NCBI RefSeq assembly: GCF_004328645.1
Contig: NZ_CP031395.1
Location: 2,133,501-2,197,500, forward strand
Length of the DNA stretch: 64,000 bases
Origin: Hylemonella gracilis
Lineage (GTDB): Bacteria; Pseudomonadota; Gammaproteobacteria; Burkholderiales; Burkholderiaceae_C
Direction of reading: 5' to 3'
Shown: one piece after another, positions 35,381 to 45,871 of the stretch
Layout of the letters: each line of letters opens with the position of its first letter
How positions within the stretch are numbered: position 1 is the first letter of the stretch
Position numbers and translations under genes: made by a program
Notes under the pieces: generated by a model
Told to the model about the DNA's origin: nothing
Seen by the model: the letters and a program-made list of their open reading frames with translations, nothing else
Database searches by the model: none

Positions 35381-35401
35381 TTGTTCGTAATTATTGAACA
35401 A
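35381..35401. promoter_or_regulatory. Probable LysR operator between the SDR and LysR genes
   Basis: TTGTTC at 35381-35386 and GAACAA at 35396-35401 form a perfect inverted repeat with a nine-base AT-only-like centre. The T-N11-A layout is that of LysR-type binding sites. It lies 42 bases upstream of the lysR ATG, within the AT-rich divergent promoter region 35330-35405. Confidence 0.55.
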
Positions 35402-35442
35402 TAAGGCGTCTACAGTCCAGTCACCGCACCCAGGAGCCCGCC

Positions 35443-36369
35443 ATGCTGCGTCCCGAGCAATTGCAGATCTACACCCGCGTGGCTGAACTGGCCAGTTTCA
35501 CTCAGGCGGCGGACAGTCTGGGTCTGCCCAAGGCCAGCGTGTCGCAGGCGGTGCAGCAACTGGAGTCCAGCCTGGGCACGCGACTGCTGCACCGCACGAC
35601 CCGGCGCGTGCAGACCACGCAGGACGGCCAGGTGTTCTACGAGCGCTGCAAGGACCTGCTGGCCCAGCTGGACGAGGCCCAGTCTCTGTTCCGCACCGGT
35701 GGCGAGGCCGTGCGCGGGCGCCTGCGTGTGGACATGCCCAGCGGCGTGGCGCGCCAACAGGTGCTGCCTCGGCTGGGGGAGTTCCTCGCGCAGCACCCCG
35801 AACTGGAACTGGAACTCAGCAGCACGGACCGGCGTGTGGACCTTGTGCGTGAAGGCTTCGACTGCGTGCTGCGCATCGGGACGCTGGACGACTCCGCCTT
35901 GGTGGCCCGGCCCCTCGGGTACATGGTCCAGCTCAACTGCGCCAGCCCCGTCTATCTGGCCCGATACGGCACGCCCCAAACGCTGGAGGATCTGGCAGAC
36001 CATCGCCTCGTGCACTACCTGCCGACGCTGGGCGCGCGGCCCGTGGGCTGGGAGTATTTGGAGCATGGCGCAGTGCGCACCCTGCCCATGGCGGGCGCGC
36101 TGACGGTGAACGACACGGCGGCGTACTCGGCGGCCTGCGTGGCGGGCCTGGGCCTGATCCAGGCGCCCGCCATCGGCATGCGACCCCTGATCGAGCAGGG
36201 CCTGCTGGTCGAGGTGTTGCCCCAGTGGCGCGCTCCTGCCATGCCGGTGTCACTGGTCTACGCCCACCGCAGACAGTTGCCGCGCCGCGCTCAGGTGTTC
36301 ATGAACTGGCTGGCCGAGATCCTGGGGGCCAAGCTGGCGCCGGCGGCCACCACCGACCCAGCGTCTTAG
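35443..36369 (+). CDS. LysR-family transcriptional regulator
   Basis: The 308-residue regulator has the LysR helix-turn-helix at residues 2-60 (EQLQIYTRVAELASFTQAAD, LPKASVSQAVQQLE, LGTRLLHRTTRRVQTT) and a substrate-binding domain beginning RGRLRVDMPSGVARQQVLPR. This belongs to the subgroup near DsdC/AaeR-like regulators that often control an adjacent SDR. The divergent SDR gene is its likely target. The inducer cannot be inferred. Confidence 0.93.
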   Translation: MLRPEQLQIYTRVAELASFTQAADSLGLPKASVSQAVQQLESSLGTRLLHRTTRRVQTTQDGQVFYERCKDLLAQLDEAQSLFRTGGEAVRGRLRVDMPSGVARQQVLPRLGEFLAQHPELELELSSTDRRVDLVREGFDCVLRIGTLDDSALVARPLGYMVQLNCASPVYLARYGTPQTLEDLADHRLVHYLPTLGARPVGWEYLEHGAVRTLPMAGALTVNDTAAYSAACVAGLGLIQAPAIGMRPLIEQGLLVEVLPQWRAPAMPVSLVYAHRRQLPRRAQVFMNWLAEILGAKLAPAATTDPAS

Positions 36370-36417
36370 GCAGACTTGACCTTTCCATGGTGCCCGAGCC
36401 TGCCCCGGATCGCTGGT

Positions 36418-37356
36418 TCAAGGTGGTTGGTTCAAGGTGGTTGCGCGCATTCCGATGGCACGCCACAGCAGCAGCGCTGTGTCGGCCGCGGTGATGCGTG
36501 GCCGGAGCTGCAGGGGGTTGCAGCCCTGGGCCTCGATCTTGTCGAGGATGCGCAGGCCGCCTTGCACGACGAAGCGCAACTCCCAGGCCATGCGGCCGGG
36601 CACGCGGTGCACCAGCGGGGCGCCTTGCCGCATCAGGTTGCGCGCCCAGGCGCAGCAGTCGGCGATCAGGGCCTGCGTTTGCGGGGTGCTGTGCAGCGCG
36701 TGCAAGTCCGCGTCGTTCACGCCATGGGCGGCGCGGTCGGCTGCCGTCAGGTAGTGGCGACCACGCGGGATGTCCCGGCTGAGGTCCTGCCAGAAATTGA
36801 TCAGTTGCAAGGCCGTGCAGATGGCGTCGCTTTGCGCCAGCGACGCTGGGTCACCGATGCCATGAAGGTGCAGCATCAGGCGGCCGACCGGGTTGGCGGA
36901 TCGACGGCAGTAGTCCAGCAGTTCGGCGCGATCGGCGTAGGCCGCGCCAGGGGCCTTGCCCTGTTCGGTCTGGCGGGTCTTTTCCACGTCTTGCATGAAG
37001 GCGGACAGCAGATCAGTCAGCGGGGCTTCTGGAAGCTGGAAGTCATGGACGGCGAGGCGCAGCGGGCCGAAGATGTGGGGCCAACGCGACGCGGCTGCGG
37101 CAGCGGCGGCAGGGCCAACGGGCACGGAAGGGGCAAAGCAGGCCAGCAGCTCGGCCCGGTAGGCCGCCAGATCGGCCAGCCGTTGCGTGGCTGGTGCATC
37201 GCCCTCGTCGGCCAGGTCGTCGGCCGTGCGGGCGTAGTGGTAAAGCGCCCGAACCGGCGCACGCAAACGGGGCGGGCACAGTACCGAGGCGACAGGGAAG
37301 TTTTCGTAATGCTGGATCGAGGAAGCTTCGTTCACGACAGGGAGATGGCTTGACAA
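36418..37356 (-). CDS. hpnC: Squalene synthase HpnC (hydroxysqualene-forming)
   Basis: A 312-residue prenyltransferase homologue that converts presqualene diphosphate to hydroxysqualene. It starts with the family hallmark IQHYENFPVASVLCPPRLRA, then YARTADDLADEGDAPATQRL near 40 (first Asp-rich motif) and LINFWQDLSRDIPRGRHYL near 185 (second motif). The open frame begins at a TTG; a GTG at 37335 (before NEASSIQHYENF) is the other option and neither has a clear ribosome-binding site. It is separated from hpnD and hpnE by about 12 kb. A TetR-type palindrome lies just upstream, between it and the RND efflux genes. Confidence 0.92.
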   Translation of the reverse strand: MSSHLPVVNEASSIQHYENFPVASVLCPPRLRAPVRALYHYARTADDLADEGDAPATQRLADLAAYRAELLACFAPSVPVGPAAAAAAASRWPHIFGPLRLAVHDFQLPEAPLTDLLSAFMQDVEKTRQTEQGKAPGAAYADRAELLDYCRRSANPVGRLMLHLHGIGDPASLAQSDAICTALQLINFWQDLSRDIPRGRHYLTAADRAAHGVNDADLHALHSTPQTQALIADCCAWARNLMRQGAPLVHRVPGRMAWELRFVVQGGLRILDKIEAQGCNPLQLRPRITAADTALLLWRAIGMRATTLNQPP

Positions 37357-37379
37357 GCCATGGGGGTTTTATTTAAATT

Positions 37380-37393
37380 ACTGACTGGTCAGT
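37380..37393. promoter_or_regulatory. TetR-type operator palindrome upstream of the RND genes
   Basis: ACTGAC, TG spacer, GTCAGT forms a perfect inverted repeat of the kind bound by TetR-family repressors of RND pumps. It lies 29 bases before the adaptor ATG and 23 bases from the hpnC start, so it could affect both directions. No tetR gene is nearby in the window. Confidence 0.6.
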
Positions 37394-37421
37394 CATTAAC
37401 AATCCAATCGGCGGAACTCTC

Positions 37422-38576
37422 ATGCGGCATCGTTCTTTATCTTTCCTGCTCCGGGTGGGCGGCATCGGCCTGGCACTGATGGCTGCCATTGTGCTGTCGG
37501 CGTGCTCGAAATCGACCCCGGTGGAAGAACCGGTGCGTGCCGTCAAGGTACTGACGGTGGGAGCCAGCCCATTGCAATCCACACGCGAGTTCGCGGGCGA
37601 GGTGCGCGCGCGCACCGAGTCGCGGCTCGGTTTCCGTGTCGCGGGCAAGATCGTCCAGCGGCAGGTGGATCTGGGCCAGCATGTGAACGTGGGCGAGGTG
37701 CTCGCGCAGCTGGACGCGCAGGATTATCAGCTCACGGCGGATGCGGCCCGCGCTCAGGCCGCGGCAACCCGGACCAACCGCGATCTAGCAGCCGCCGATC
37801 TGCAGCGCTACCGCGAACTGCGGGCGCAGAATTTCATCAGCGATGCCGAGTTGGACCGGCGTGAGGCGCAACTGAAGGCTGCGCAGGCGCAACTGGATCA
37901 GGCCGAGGCTCAGTTGACGACACAAGGCAACCAGGCCCGCTACGCCAAGCTGGTGGCGGATGCGGCCGGCGTGGTCACCGCGATCGAGGCGGAGCCGGGT
38001 CAGGTGGTGGCCGCAGGCGCGCCGGTGCTGCGCATCGCTCAGGACGGTCCGCGCGACGTGGTGTTTTCCGTGCCCGAAGGTCAGGTCGCGACGATGATCA
38101 ACGGCAAGCCGGTTCAGCTGCGTATCTGGGCCACCGGGGAAATGCTGCCCGGTCGCGTGCGCGAGGTCGCGGCGAGCGCCGATCCGGTGACCCGTACCTT
38201 CCTGGTCAAGGCCAGCATCGAAGCCGCGGACGCCGTGCGCAAGTTGCCGCCGCTGGGTGCGACCGTGGCGGTGCTGCCGTCCGCTCCCGCGCCGGCGAAG
38301 AACGCCAATGCCAGTGCAACCACCATGCAAGCCATCAAATTGCCCAGCAGTGCCTTGCGGCAGGATGGACAGGTCACCGCAGTCTGGGTGCTGGACACCG
38401 CAAGCATGACCGTGCGGTCCCAGGCCGTCCAGGTCTCGACCGCCGACGGCAACGAAGCCGTGATCGCGTCCGGCCTGCAGCCAGGGCAACTGGTCGTGGC
38501 CACCGGGGTTCATGTGCTGTCGCCGGGTCAGAAAGTGACGATCTACCAACCGAAATCGGCCCAGGCTGCGGAGTGA
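37422..38576 (+). CDS. RND efflux periplasmic adaptor lipoprotein
   Basis: The 384-residue membrane-fusion protein has a lipoprotein signal (IGLALMAAIVLSAC, lipobox LSAC near residue 28). The barrel-sandwich half-motifs are RLGFRVAGKIVQRQVDLGQH and VNVGEVLAQLDAQDYQL near 75-105, followed by a coiled-coil hairpin (AAADLQRYRELRAQNFISDA) and a matching second lipoyl half (ADAAGVVTAIEAEPGQVVAA). It would bridge the RND pump to an outer-membrane channel that is not encoded here. The RND gene follows after seven bases. Confidence 0.94.
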   Translation: MRHRSLSFLLRVGGIGLALMAAIVLSACSKSTPVEEPVRAVKVLTVGASPLQSTREFAGEVRARTESRLGFRVAGKIVQRQVDLGQHVNVGEVLAQLDAQDYQLTADAARAQAAATRTNRDLAAADLQRYRELRAQNFISDAELDRREAQLKAAQAQLDQAEAQLTTQGNQARYAKLVADAAGVVTAIEAEPGQVVAAGAPVLRIAQDGPRDVVFSVPEGQVATMINGKPVQLRIWATGEMLPGRVREVAASADPVTRTFLVKASIEAADAVRKLPPLGATVAVLPSAPAPAKNANASATTMQAIKLPSSALRQDGQVTAVWVLDTASMTVRSQAVQVSTADGNEAVIASGLQPGQLVVATGVHVLSPGQKVTIYQPKSAQAAE

Positions 38577-38583
38577 GACTGCC

Positions 38584-41500
38584 ATGACGCAGATGGAACC
38601 TAAAAAGGGCTTCAACCCCTCGCGTTGGGCCCTAGAGCATCCCGCGCTGACGCGCTACCTGATGGTGGTGCTGATGGTGCTGGGCATGGCGGCCTATTTC
38701 CAGCTCGGGCAGGACGAAGATCCGCCTTTCACCTTCCGGGCCATGGTGGTGCGCACCACCTGGCCAGGGGCCACCGCGCAACAAGTGGCCGAGCAAGTGA
38801 CGGACAAGCTGGAGCGCACCCTGCAGGAGGTGCCCTACGCCGACAAGATCCGCAGCTATTCCAAGCCGGGTGAGTCCCAGATCGTTTTCAACCTCAAGGA
38901 CTCGATGCCCCCGTCCGACGTGGCGGGCACCTGGTATCAGGTGCGCAAGCGGGTGGGCGACATGCGCCATACCCTGCCTTCGGGTGTCCAGGGCCCTTAC
39001 TTCAACGACGATTTCGGTGACGTGTACGGGGTCATCTACGCCCTGGAGGCCGAGGGCTTCAGCTACGCCGAACTCAAGGACTTCGCCAATGACGCGCGCC
39101 AGCAACTGTTGCGCGTGCCCGATGTGGCCAAGGTCGAGCTGTTCGGCGCGCAGGACGAGAAGGTTTTCGTCGAGATCTCGCAGAAGACGGCGGCGCAGCT
39201 CGGGCTGGACATGAACCAGGTGCTGGCCCAGCTGGGCCAGCAGAACGCCGTGGAAAGCGCGGGGGCGGTGCAGACGCCGCTGGACGTGGTGCAGGTGCGC
39301 GTGGCCGGGCAGTTCAACGCGCTGGACGAGTTGCGCGAGATGCCGATCCGCGGCACCTCGGGCGCACAACTGCGCCTAGGCGACATTGCCACGATCACGC
39401 GCGCCTATGCGGACCCGCCGACGGTCAAGGTCCACCATGATGGACGTGAAGTCATCGCCCTGGGCGTGTCCATGGTCAAGGGGGGCGACATCATCGCGCT
39501 GGGCAAGGCGCTCAAGGCGGTCTCGACGCGCATCGAAAAAACCTTGCCGGCGGGCGTGCGCCTGCTGCAGGTGCAGGATCAACCGCGGTCCGTGTCCGAG
39601 TCGGTCAACGAGTTCGTGCATGTGCTGATCGAGGCCGTGGTGATCGTGCTCGCGGTCAGTTTCCTCAGTTTGGGTTTGCACAAGCGTGAGACCCCGGTGG
39701 GCCGTCCGCTGCCACTGTGGCGCCGCTGGTACGTGGACATGCGTCCAGGGCTGGTGGTGGGCATCACCATTCCGCTGGTGCTGGCGGTGACCTTCCTGGC
39801 CATGCACTACTGGGGCATCGGCTTGCACAAGGTGTCACTGGGGTCACTCATCATCGCGCTGGGCCTGCTGGTGGACGACGCCATCATCGCCGTCGAGATG
39901 ATGGTGCGCAAGATGGAGGAGGGCTACGACAAGGCACGCGCCGCCACCTTTGCCTACGAGGTGACGGCCATGCCGATGCTGACCGGCACGCTGATCACGG
40001 CCACGGGCTTCCTGCCCATCGGCATGGCCAAGTCTTCGACCGGGGAATACACCTTCGCCATTTTTGCGGTCACCGGCATTGCCCTCGTGCTGTCCTGGCT
40101 GGCGTCGATCTATTTCGTGCCCTACCTGGGCAATGTGCTGCTCAAGGTCAAGCCCGCGGCGGCGGGTACGGAGCATCACGAGCATTTCGACACGCCGTTC
40201 TACCAAGTCTTTCGCCGCACGGTCAACTGGTGCGTCCAGCACCGGTGGCTGACCATCGGTGCTACCTTGCTGACCTTCGCGCTCGGCCTGGTCGGCATGA
40301 GCCGCGTGCAGCAGCAGTTCTTTCCGGATTCCGTGCGCCCGGAAATCCTGGTGGATCTGTGGTTGCCCGAGGGCACGTCCTTCGCGGCCAACGAGGAAGT
40401 GACGCGCCGCGTGGAGCGACGTCTGATGGCGGAGGAAGGCGTCACCGCCGTCAGCACCTGGGTGGGTTCTGGTGTCCCGCGGTTCTACCTGCCTCTGGAC
40501 CAGGTGTTTCCGCAGACCAATGTGTCCCAGCTCATTGTCATGTCGAAAGATCTGAAGGTGCGGGAGTCGCTGCGGCTGAAGCTGCCGGTGGTGCTGGCCC
40601 AGGAATTCCCGGAGGTGCGCGGGCGCGTCAAGTTGCTGCCCAACGGGCCGCCGGTGGCCTATCCCGTGCAGTTCCGCGTGATGGGGGCGGACCCGACGGT
40701 GTTGCGCGCGCGCGCCGACGAGGTGAAGGCGGTGATGCGCGAGAACACGAACACGCGGGGTGTCAACGACAACTGGAACGAATCGGTCAAGGCGATCCGC
40801 CTGGAAGTGGATCAGGACAAGGCCCGCGCCCTGGGTGTGACCAGCCAGTCCATCGCTCAGGCCACCAAGACCACGCTGGTTGGCGCGACGGTGGGGCAGT
40901 TCCGCGAGGGGGATAAGCTCATCGATATCGTGCTGCGCCAACCGCTGGACGAGCGCGATGCCGTCACCGACCTGGGCAACGCCTATCTGCCCACGGCCAC
41001 CGGCCGCCAGATTCCGCTGACCCAGATTGCCAAGCCCCAGTTCACCTGGGAGCCGGGCGTGATGTGGCGCCAGAACCGCGATTACGCCATCACGGTGCAG
41101 AGCGACATCGCCGAGGGCCTGCAGGGCGCGACCGTGACCGCAGAGCTGCTGCCCGCGCTCAAGGCCCTGGAAGCGCGTTGGCCGAATGGCTACCACATCG
41201 AGGTGGCCGGCACCGTGGAGGAAAGCTCCAAGGGTTCCAGTTCGATCGCTGCCGGCCTGCCGGTGATGCTTTTCATCACCTTCACCCTGCTGATGCTGCA
41301 ATTGCAGAGCTTCAGCCGTGCCCTGCTGGTCTACCTGACGGGCCCGCTGGGCATCGCGGGCGTGGCAGCGGCCTTGCTGCTGTTCAATCGGCCTTTTGGC
41401 TTCGTCGCGCTGCTGGGCGTGATCGCGCTCATGGGCATGATCCAGCGCAACTCGGTGATCCTGATCGATCAGATCGAGCAGGAGCGCGCGAACGGCGTGC

Positions 41501-41733
41501 CGACCTGGGATGCGATCGTCGAGTCCGCGGTGCGACGCCTGCGCCCCATCGTGCTGACCGCGGCGGCGGCGGTGCTGGCGATGATCCCTCTGTCACGCAG
41601 CGTGTTCTGGGGCCCGATGGCCGTGGCCATCATGGGGGGGCTGATCGTGGCGACCGTGTTGACGCTGCTGGCCTTGCCGGCGATGTACGCCGCATGGTTC
41701 CGCGTGAAGCGTGACAAACCGGCCTTGTATTGA
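38584..41733 (+). CDS. RND efflux transporter permease (HAE1/AcrB-like family)
   Basis: The 1049-residue inner-membrane pump is driven by the proton gradient. It has the first membrane helix near residues 20-40, a large periplasmic porter domain (PPFTFRAMVVRTTWPGATAQ), a central helix group with SLIIALGLLVDDAIIAVEMM near 420 (the proton-relay DD), a second porter domain and a final helix group with GFVALLGVIALMGMIQRNSV near 945. Length and layout are standard. It pairs with the adaptor gene seven bases upstream. Substrates are unknown. Confidence 0.95.
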   Translation: MTQMEPKKGFNPSRWALEHPALTRYLMVVLMVLGMAAYFQLGQDEDPPFTFRAMVVRTTWPGATAQQVAEQVTDKLERTLQEVPYADKIRSYSKPGESQIVFNLKDSMPPSDVAGTWYQVRKRVGDMRHTLPSGVQGPYFNDDFGDVYGVIYALEAEGFSYAELKDFANDARQQLLRVPDVAKVELFGAQDEKVFVEISQKTAAQLGLDMNQVLAQLGQQNAVESAGAVQTPLDVVQVRVAGQFNALDELREMPIRGTSGAQLRLGDIATITRAYADPPTVKVHHDGREVIALGVSMVKGGDIIALGKALKAVSTRIEKTLPAGVRLLQVQDQPRSVSESVNEFVHVLIEAVVIVLAVSFLSLGLHKRETPVGRPLPLWRRWYVDMRPGLVVGITIPLVLAVTFLAMHYWGIGLHKVSLGSLIIALGLLVDDAIIAVEMMVRKMEEGYDKARAATFAYEVTAMPMLTGTLITATGFLPIGMAKSSTGEYTFAIFAVTGIALVLSWLASIYFVPYLGNVLLKVKPAAAGTEHHEHFDTPFYQVFRRTVNWCVQHRWLTIGATLLTFALGLVGMSRVQQQFFPDSVRPEILVDLWLPEGTSFAANEEVTRRVERRLMAEEGVTAVSTWVGSGVPRFYLPLDQVFPQTNVSQLIVMSKDLKVRESLRLKLPVVLAQEFPEVRGRVKLLPNGPPVAYPVQFRVMGADPTVLRARADEVKAVMRENTNTRGVNDNWNESVKAIRLEVDQDKARALGVTSQSIAQATKTTLVGATVGQFREGDKLIDIVLRQPLDERDAVTDLGNAYLPTATGRQIPLTQIAKPQFTWEPGVMWRQNRDYAITVQSDIAEGLQGATVTAELLPALKALEARWPNGYHIEVAGTVEESSKGSSSIAAGLPVMLFITFTLLMLQLQSFSRALLVYLTGPLGIAGVAAALLLFNRPFGFVALLGVIALMGMIQRNSVILIDQIEQERANGVPTWDAIVESAVRRLRPIVLTAAAAVLAMIPLSRSVFWGPMAVAIMGGLIVATVLTLLALPAMYAAWFRVKRDKPALY

Positions 41734-41860
41734 GCGGTGCGCAGGAGGGACCCTCGGCATGGGCAGAGTCCCGCAGGGAGAAAAGCCTTGCGGGATACCC
41801 AGCCAGGGGCGAGGAATCAGGGTGTCGGCCCGGTTAAAATAGTCGGTTCACCGATTTCGT

Positions 41861-41909
41861 AAGGCGGTGTTGCAAGCCAAGAGGCTTGTGATGACCGCCT
41901 TTTGTCTTT
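41861..41909 (+). terminator. Terminator-like hairpin directly upstream of tRNA-Leu
   Basis: Outer arms AAGGCGGT (41861-41868) and ACCGCCTT (41894-41901) enclose inner arms CAAGCC and GGCTTG with an AAGA loop; the tail is TTTTGTCTTT. It has the form of an intrinsic terminator yet ends only about five bases before the tRNA. It could end RND transcription or act as a leader structure on the tRNA transcript. Confidence 0.65.
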
Positions 41910-41913
41910 CCTT

Positions 41914-42000
41914 GCGCGGGTGGCGAAATTGGTAGACGCACCAGGTTTAGGTCCTGACGCCCGCAAGGGTGTGGGGGTTCGAGTCCCCCCCCGCGCACCA
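41914..42000 (+). tRNA. tRNA-Leu (anticodon UAG)
   Basis: An 87-base leucine tRNA with encoded CCA. The acceptor stem GCGCGGG pairs with CCCGCGC. The anticodon stem CAGG/CCTG holds the loop TTTAGGT, giving anticodon TAG. A long variable arm (CGCCCGCAAGGGTG) and a TTCGAGT T-loop are present. It lies directly upstream of tig, as in many Comamonadaceae. Confidence 0.97.
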
Positions 42001-42078
42001 CACAGTGGCAATTCCTGGCGGCCAAGGCCGCTGTAGTTGTCCCGATCTGTCCGAATCGTCGATTTTTTGGAGTAGACC

Positions 42079-43392
42079 ATGGCCGTTACCGTTGAAACCC
42101 TCGAGAAGCTCGAGCGCAAGATCACCCTGAACCTGCCGGTGGACGTGATCAAGACCGAGGTGGACGCACGCCTCAAGAAGCTGGCGCGCACCGTGCGCAT
42201 GGATGGTTTCCGTCCTGGCAAGGCACCGATGAGCGTCGTGGCCCAGCGATATGGCTTCTCGGTGCAGTACGAGGTGATGAACGACAAGGTGGGCGAGGCG
42301 TTTGCCGCCGCCGCCAACGAAGCCAAACTGCGTGTCGCGGGCCAGCCGCGCATCACCGAGAAAGAAAACGCGCCCGAGGGCCAGGTCAGCTTCGACGCGG
42401 TGTTCGAGGTCTATCCCGAAGTGAAGATCGGAGATCTCGCTGGTGCCGAAATCGAAAAGGTCAATGCCGAAGTCAGTGACGCGGCCATCCAGAAAACCGT
42501 CGAGATCTTGCGCAAGCAGCGTCGAAGTTTTGCCCAGCGTGGCAAGGACGAGGCTGCCCAGGATGGTGACCGCGTGGCGGTGGATTTCGAAGGCAAGATC
42601 GATGGTGAGCCCTTCCAAGGGGGCAAGGCCGACGGCTTCCAGTTTCTGGTTGGCGAAGGCCAGATGCTCAAGGAGTTCGAAGAGGCCGTGCGTGGCATGA
42701 AGACGGGTGAAAGCAAGACCTTCCCCCTCGCTTTCCCCGCGGACTACCACGGGCAGGACGTGGCAGGCAAGACCGCCGATTTCCTGGTCACGGTCAAGAA
42801 GATCGAGGCTGCGCATCTGCCCGAAGTGGACGACGCCCTGGCCAAATCCCTGGGTGTGGCCGAAGGCACGGTAGCAGCTTTGCAGGCGGATATCCGCAAG
42901 AACCTGGAGCGCGAGGTCAAGGCTCGCCTGGCGGCGCGCAACAAGCAGGGGGTCATGGACACCCTGATCGCCAAGGCCGAGCTCGACCTGCCCAAGAGCA
43001 TCGTCGCGGCCGAGCTGGACCGCATGGTCGAGAGCGCGCGCGCCGACCTGAAGGCCCGTGGCATCAAGGACGCCGACAAGGCCCCGATCCCGACCGAACT
43101 CTTCACCCCGCAAGCCGAGCGTCGCGTGCGCCTGGGCCTGGTGGTGGCTGAGTTGGTGCGTGCCAACAAGCTGGAAGCCACGGCCGAGCAGATCAAGGCG
43201 CACGTGGACGAGCTGGCTGCCAGCTATGAGCGTCCGGAAGAGGTCAAACGCTGGTATTTCAGCGACAACCGCCGCATGGCCGAGGTCGAAGCTGTGGTGA
43301 TCGAAAACAACGTCACCGAGTTCGTGCTGTCCAAGGCCAAGGTGTCGGACAAGTCGATTTCCTTCGATGACCTGATGGGTCAGCCTGGCTGA
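42079..43392 (+). CDS. tig: Trigger factor
   Basis: The 437-residue ribosome-associated chaperone and prolyl isomerase. The ribosome-binding signature is GFRPGKAPMSVV near residue 43, the FKBP-like domain spans about 160-245 (GDRVAVDFEGKIDGEPFQGG) and the helical C-terminal domain ends KAKVSDKSISFDDLMGQ. It starts MAVTVETLEKLERKITLNLP. It begins the classic tig-clpP-clpX-lon set for folding and degradation of proteins. Confidence 0.97.
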   Translation: MAVTVETLEKLERKITLNLPVDVIKTEVDARLKKLARTVRMDGFRPGKAPMSVVAQRYGFSVQYEVMNDKVGEAFAAAANEAKLRVAGQPRITEKENAPEGQVSFDAVFEVYPEVKIGDLAGAEIEKVNAEVSDAAIQKTVEILRKQRRSFAQRGKDEAAQDGDRVAVDFEGKIDGEPFQGGKADGFQFLVGEGQMLKEFEEAVRGMKTGESKTFPLAFPADYHGQDVAGKTADFLVTVKKIEAAHLPEVDDALAKSLGVAEGTVAALQADIRKNLEREVKARLAARNKQGVMDTLIAKAELDLPKSIVAAELDRMVESARADLKARGIKDADKAPIPTELFTPQAERRVRLGLVVAELVRANKLEATAEQIKAHVDELAASYERPEEVKRWYFSDNRRMAEVEAVVIENNVTEFVLSKAKVSDKSISFDDLMGQPG

Positions 43393-43410
43393 TCTCGTCG
43401 TCGCGCGTGA

Positions 43411-43453
43411 ATGGGGCCTGAGCCGGGCTTGCAGTCCTGGCGGCAGGCCCCAT
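43411..43453 (+). terminator. Hairpin between tig and clpP
   Basis: ATGGGGCCTG (43411-43420) and CAGGCCCCAT (43444-43453) are perfectly complementary, with a 23-base loop that can fold further. Only a weak T-rich tail (TTTGCTTG) follows. It probably lowers read-through from tig to clpP. Confidence 0.55.
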
Positions 43454-43548
43454 TTGCTTGAACGGCGGCCTGACCGCTGTTCACGGGCCTTGCCGGATTT
43501 CCGTTATATAAATGGCGATAAAGTCCGGGTCTCTCATTTGGAGTCAAC

Positions 43549-44196
43549 ATGAATCTGCGCAACTCTGTCGCTCACCCCACCGCCTACCACGGCGCCACCG
43601 AAACGCAAGCCTTGGGCATGGTGCCGATCGTGATCGAGCAGTCGGGGCGTGGCGAGCGTTCCTACGACATTTACTCGCGCCTGCTGCGCGAGCGTGTGAT
43701 CTTCCTGGTGGGGCCGGTGAACGACCAGACCGCCAACCTGGTGGTGGCGCAACTGCTGTTCCTGGAAAGCGAGAACCCCGACAAGGAGATTTCGCTCTAC
43801 ATCAATTCCCCGGGTGGCAGCGTGAGCGCGGGCATGTCCATCTTCGACACGATGAACTTCATCAAGCCCGACGTGTCCACCCTGTGCATCGGCATGGCGG
43901 CCAGCATGGGCGCTTTCCTGCTGGCGGCAGGCGCCAAGGGCAAGCGGTTTTCCCTGCCCAATTCCAAGATCATGATCCACCAGCCGCTCGGTGGCGCACA
44001 AGGCCAGGCAACGGAGATCGAGATCCATGCCCGAGAAATCCTCAAGACACGCGAGCAACTGAACAAGATCCTGGCCGAGCGCACGGGCCAGCCGCTGGAA
44101 AAGATTGAGCGCGACACCGAACGTGACTACTACCTGTCGGCCGACGAAGCCAAGGACTACGGCCTGGTTGACCAGGTGATCGCGAAACGGCCCTGA
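43549..44196 (+). CDS. clpP: ATP-dependent Clp protease proteolytic subunit
   Basis: The 215-residue serine peptidase forms the double-ring chamber that works with ClpX or ClpA. The nucleophile S119 lies in [16 protein letters not shown] and H144 in [13 protein letters not shown]; the [11 protein letters not shown] oxyanion segment is near 86. Full length. It stands 135 bases upstream of clpX. Confidence 0.98.
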   Translation: MNLRNSVAHPTAYHGATETQALGMVPIVIEQSGRGERSYDIYSRLLRERVIFLVGPVNDQTANLVVAQLLFLESENPDKEISLYINSPGGSVSAGMSIFDTMNFIKPDVSTLCIGMAASMGAFLLAAGAKGKRFSLPNSKIMIHQPLGGAQGQATEIEIHAREILKTREQLNKILAERTGQPLEKIERDTERDYYLSADEAKDYGLVDQVIAKRP

Positions 44197-44331
44197 GCCT
44201 CCTCGCGGCGCGGTTTTTGCATGGCAAAACCAGGACCTTTTTCGAGGCCTGGATTGCCCGCCCTAACAGGCCGCGCGCTTGGTTATGATCTGCCCGGGAA
44301 TTTCCCGGTGGGCAAGGAAGGTGATGAACAT

Positions 44332-45597
<1,266 letters not shown>

Positions 45598-45871
45598 AGA
45601 GCATGTACGAACCGGGAGCCGGCCAGTGCCCAGGCGCCCGCCCGAAGCAAATCGGCCTCGATGCTCATGTTTCGCCCGAAAAGTTGGCAAAAAACGGTGG
45701 AATGTGGAAAGCGATCGGTTTTCCGCTGTTTCCTTCGTGGATTTGGAAGCACAAATCTTTCTTAGCATTCCTGGCGGCTTAATATGCTCCGCAGGACTGG
45801 AAAAATAGGATCGCCCCCGCATCTAAGCACCAGTCACCGCCTGCTCAACAAAAACACTGCAAGGACCCGCC

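Noticed and set aside
41769-41795. Hairpin TCCCGCA / TGCGGGA after the RND gene as terminator
   Set aside because: Stem of only seven base pairs with a 13-base loop and no T tract; the stronger structure at 41861-41909 is the better candidate.
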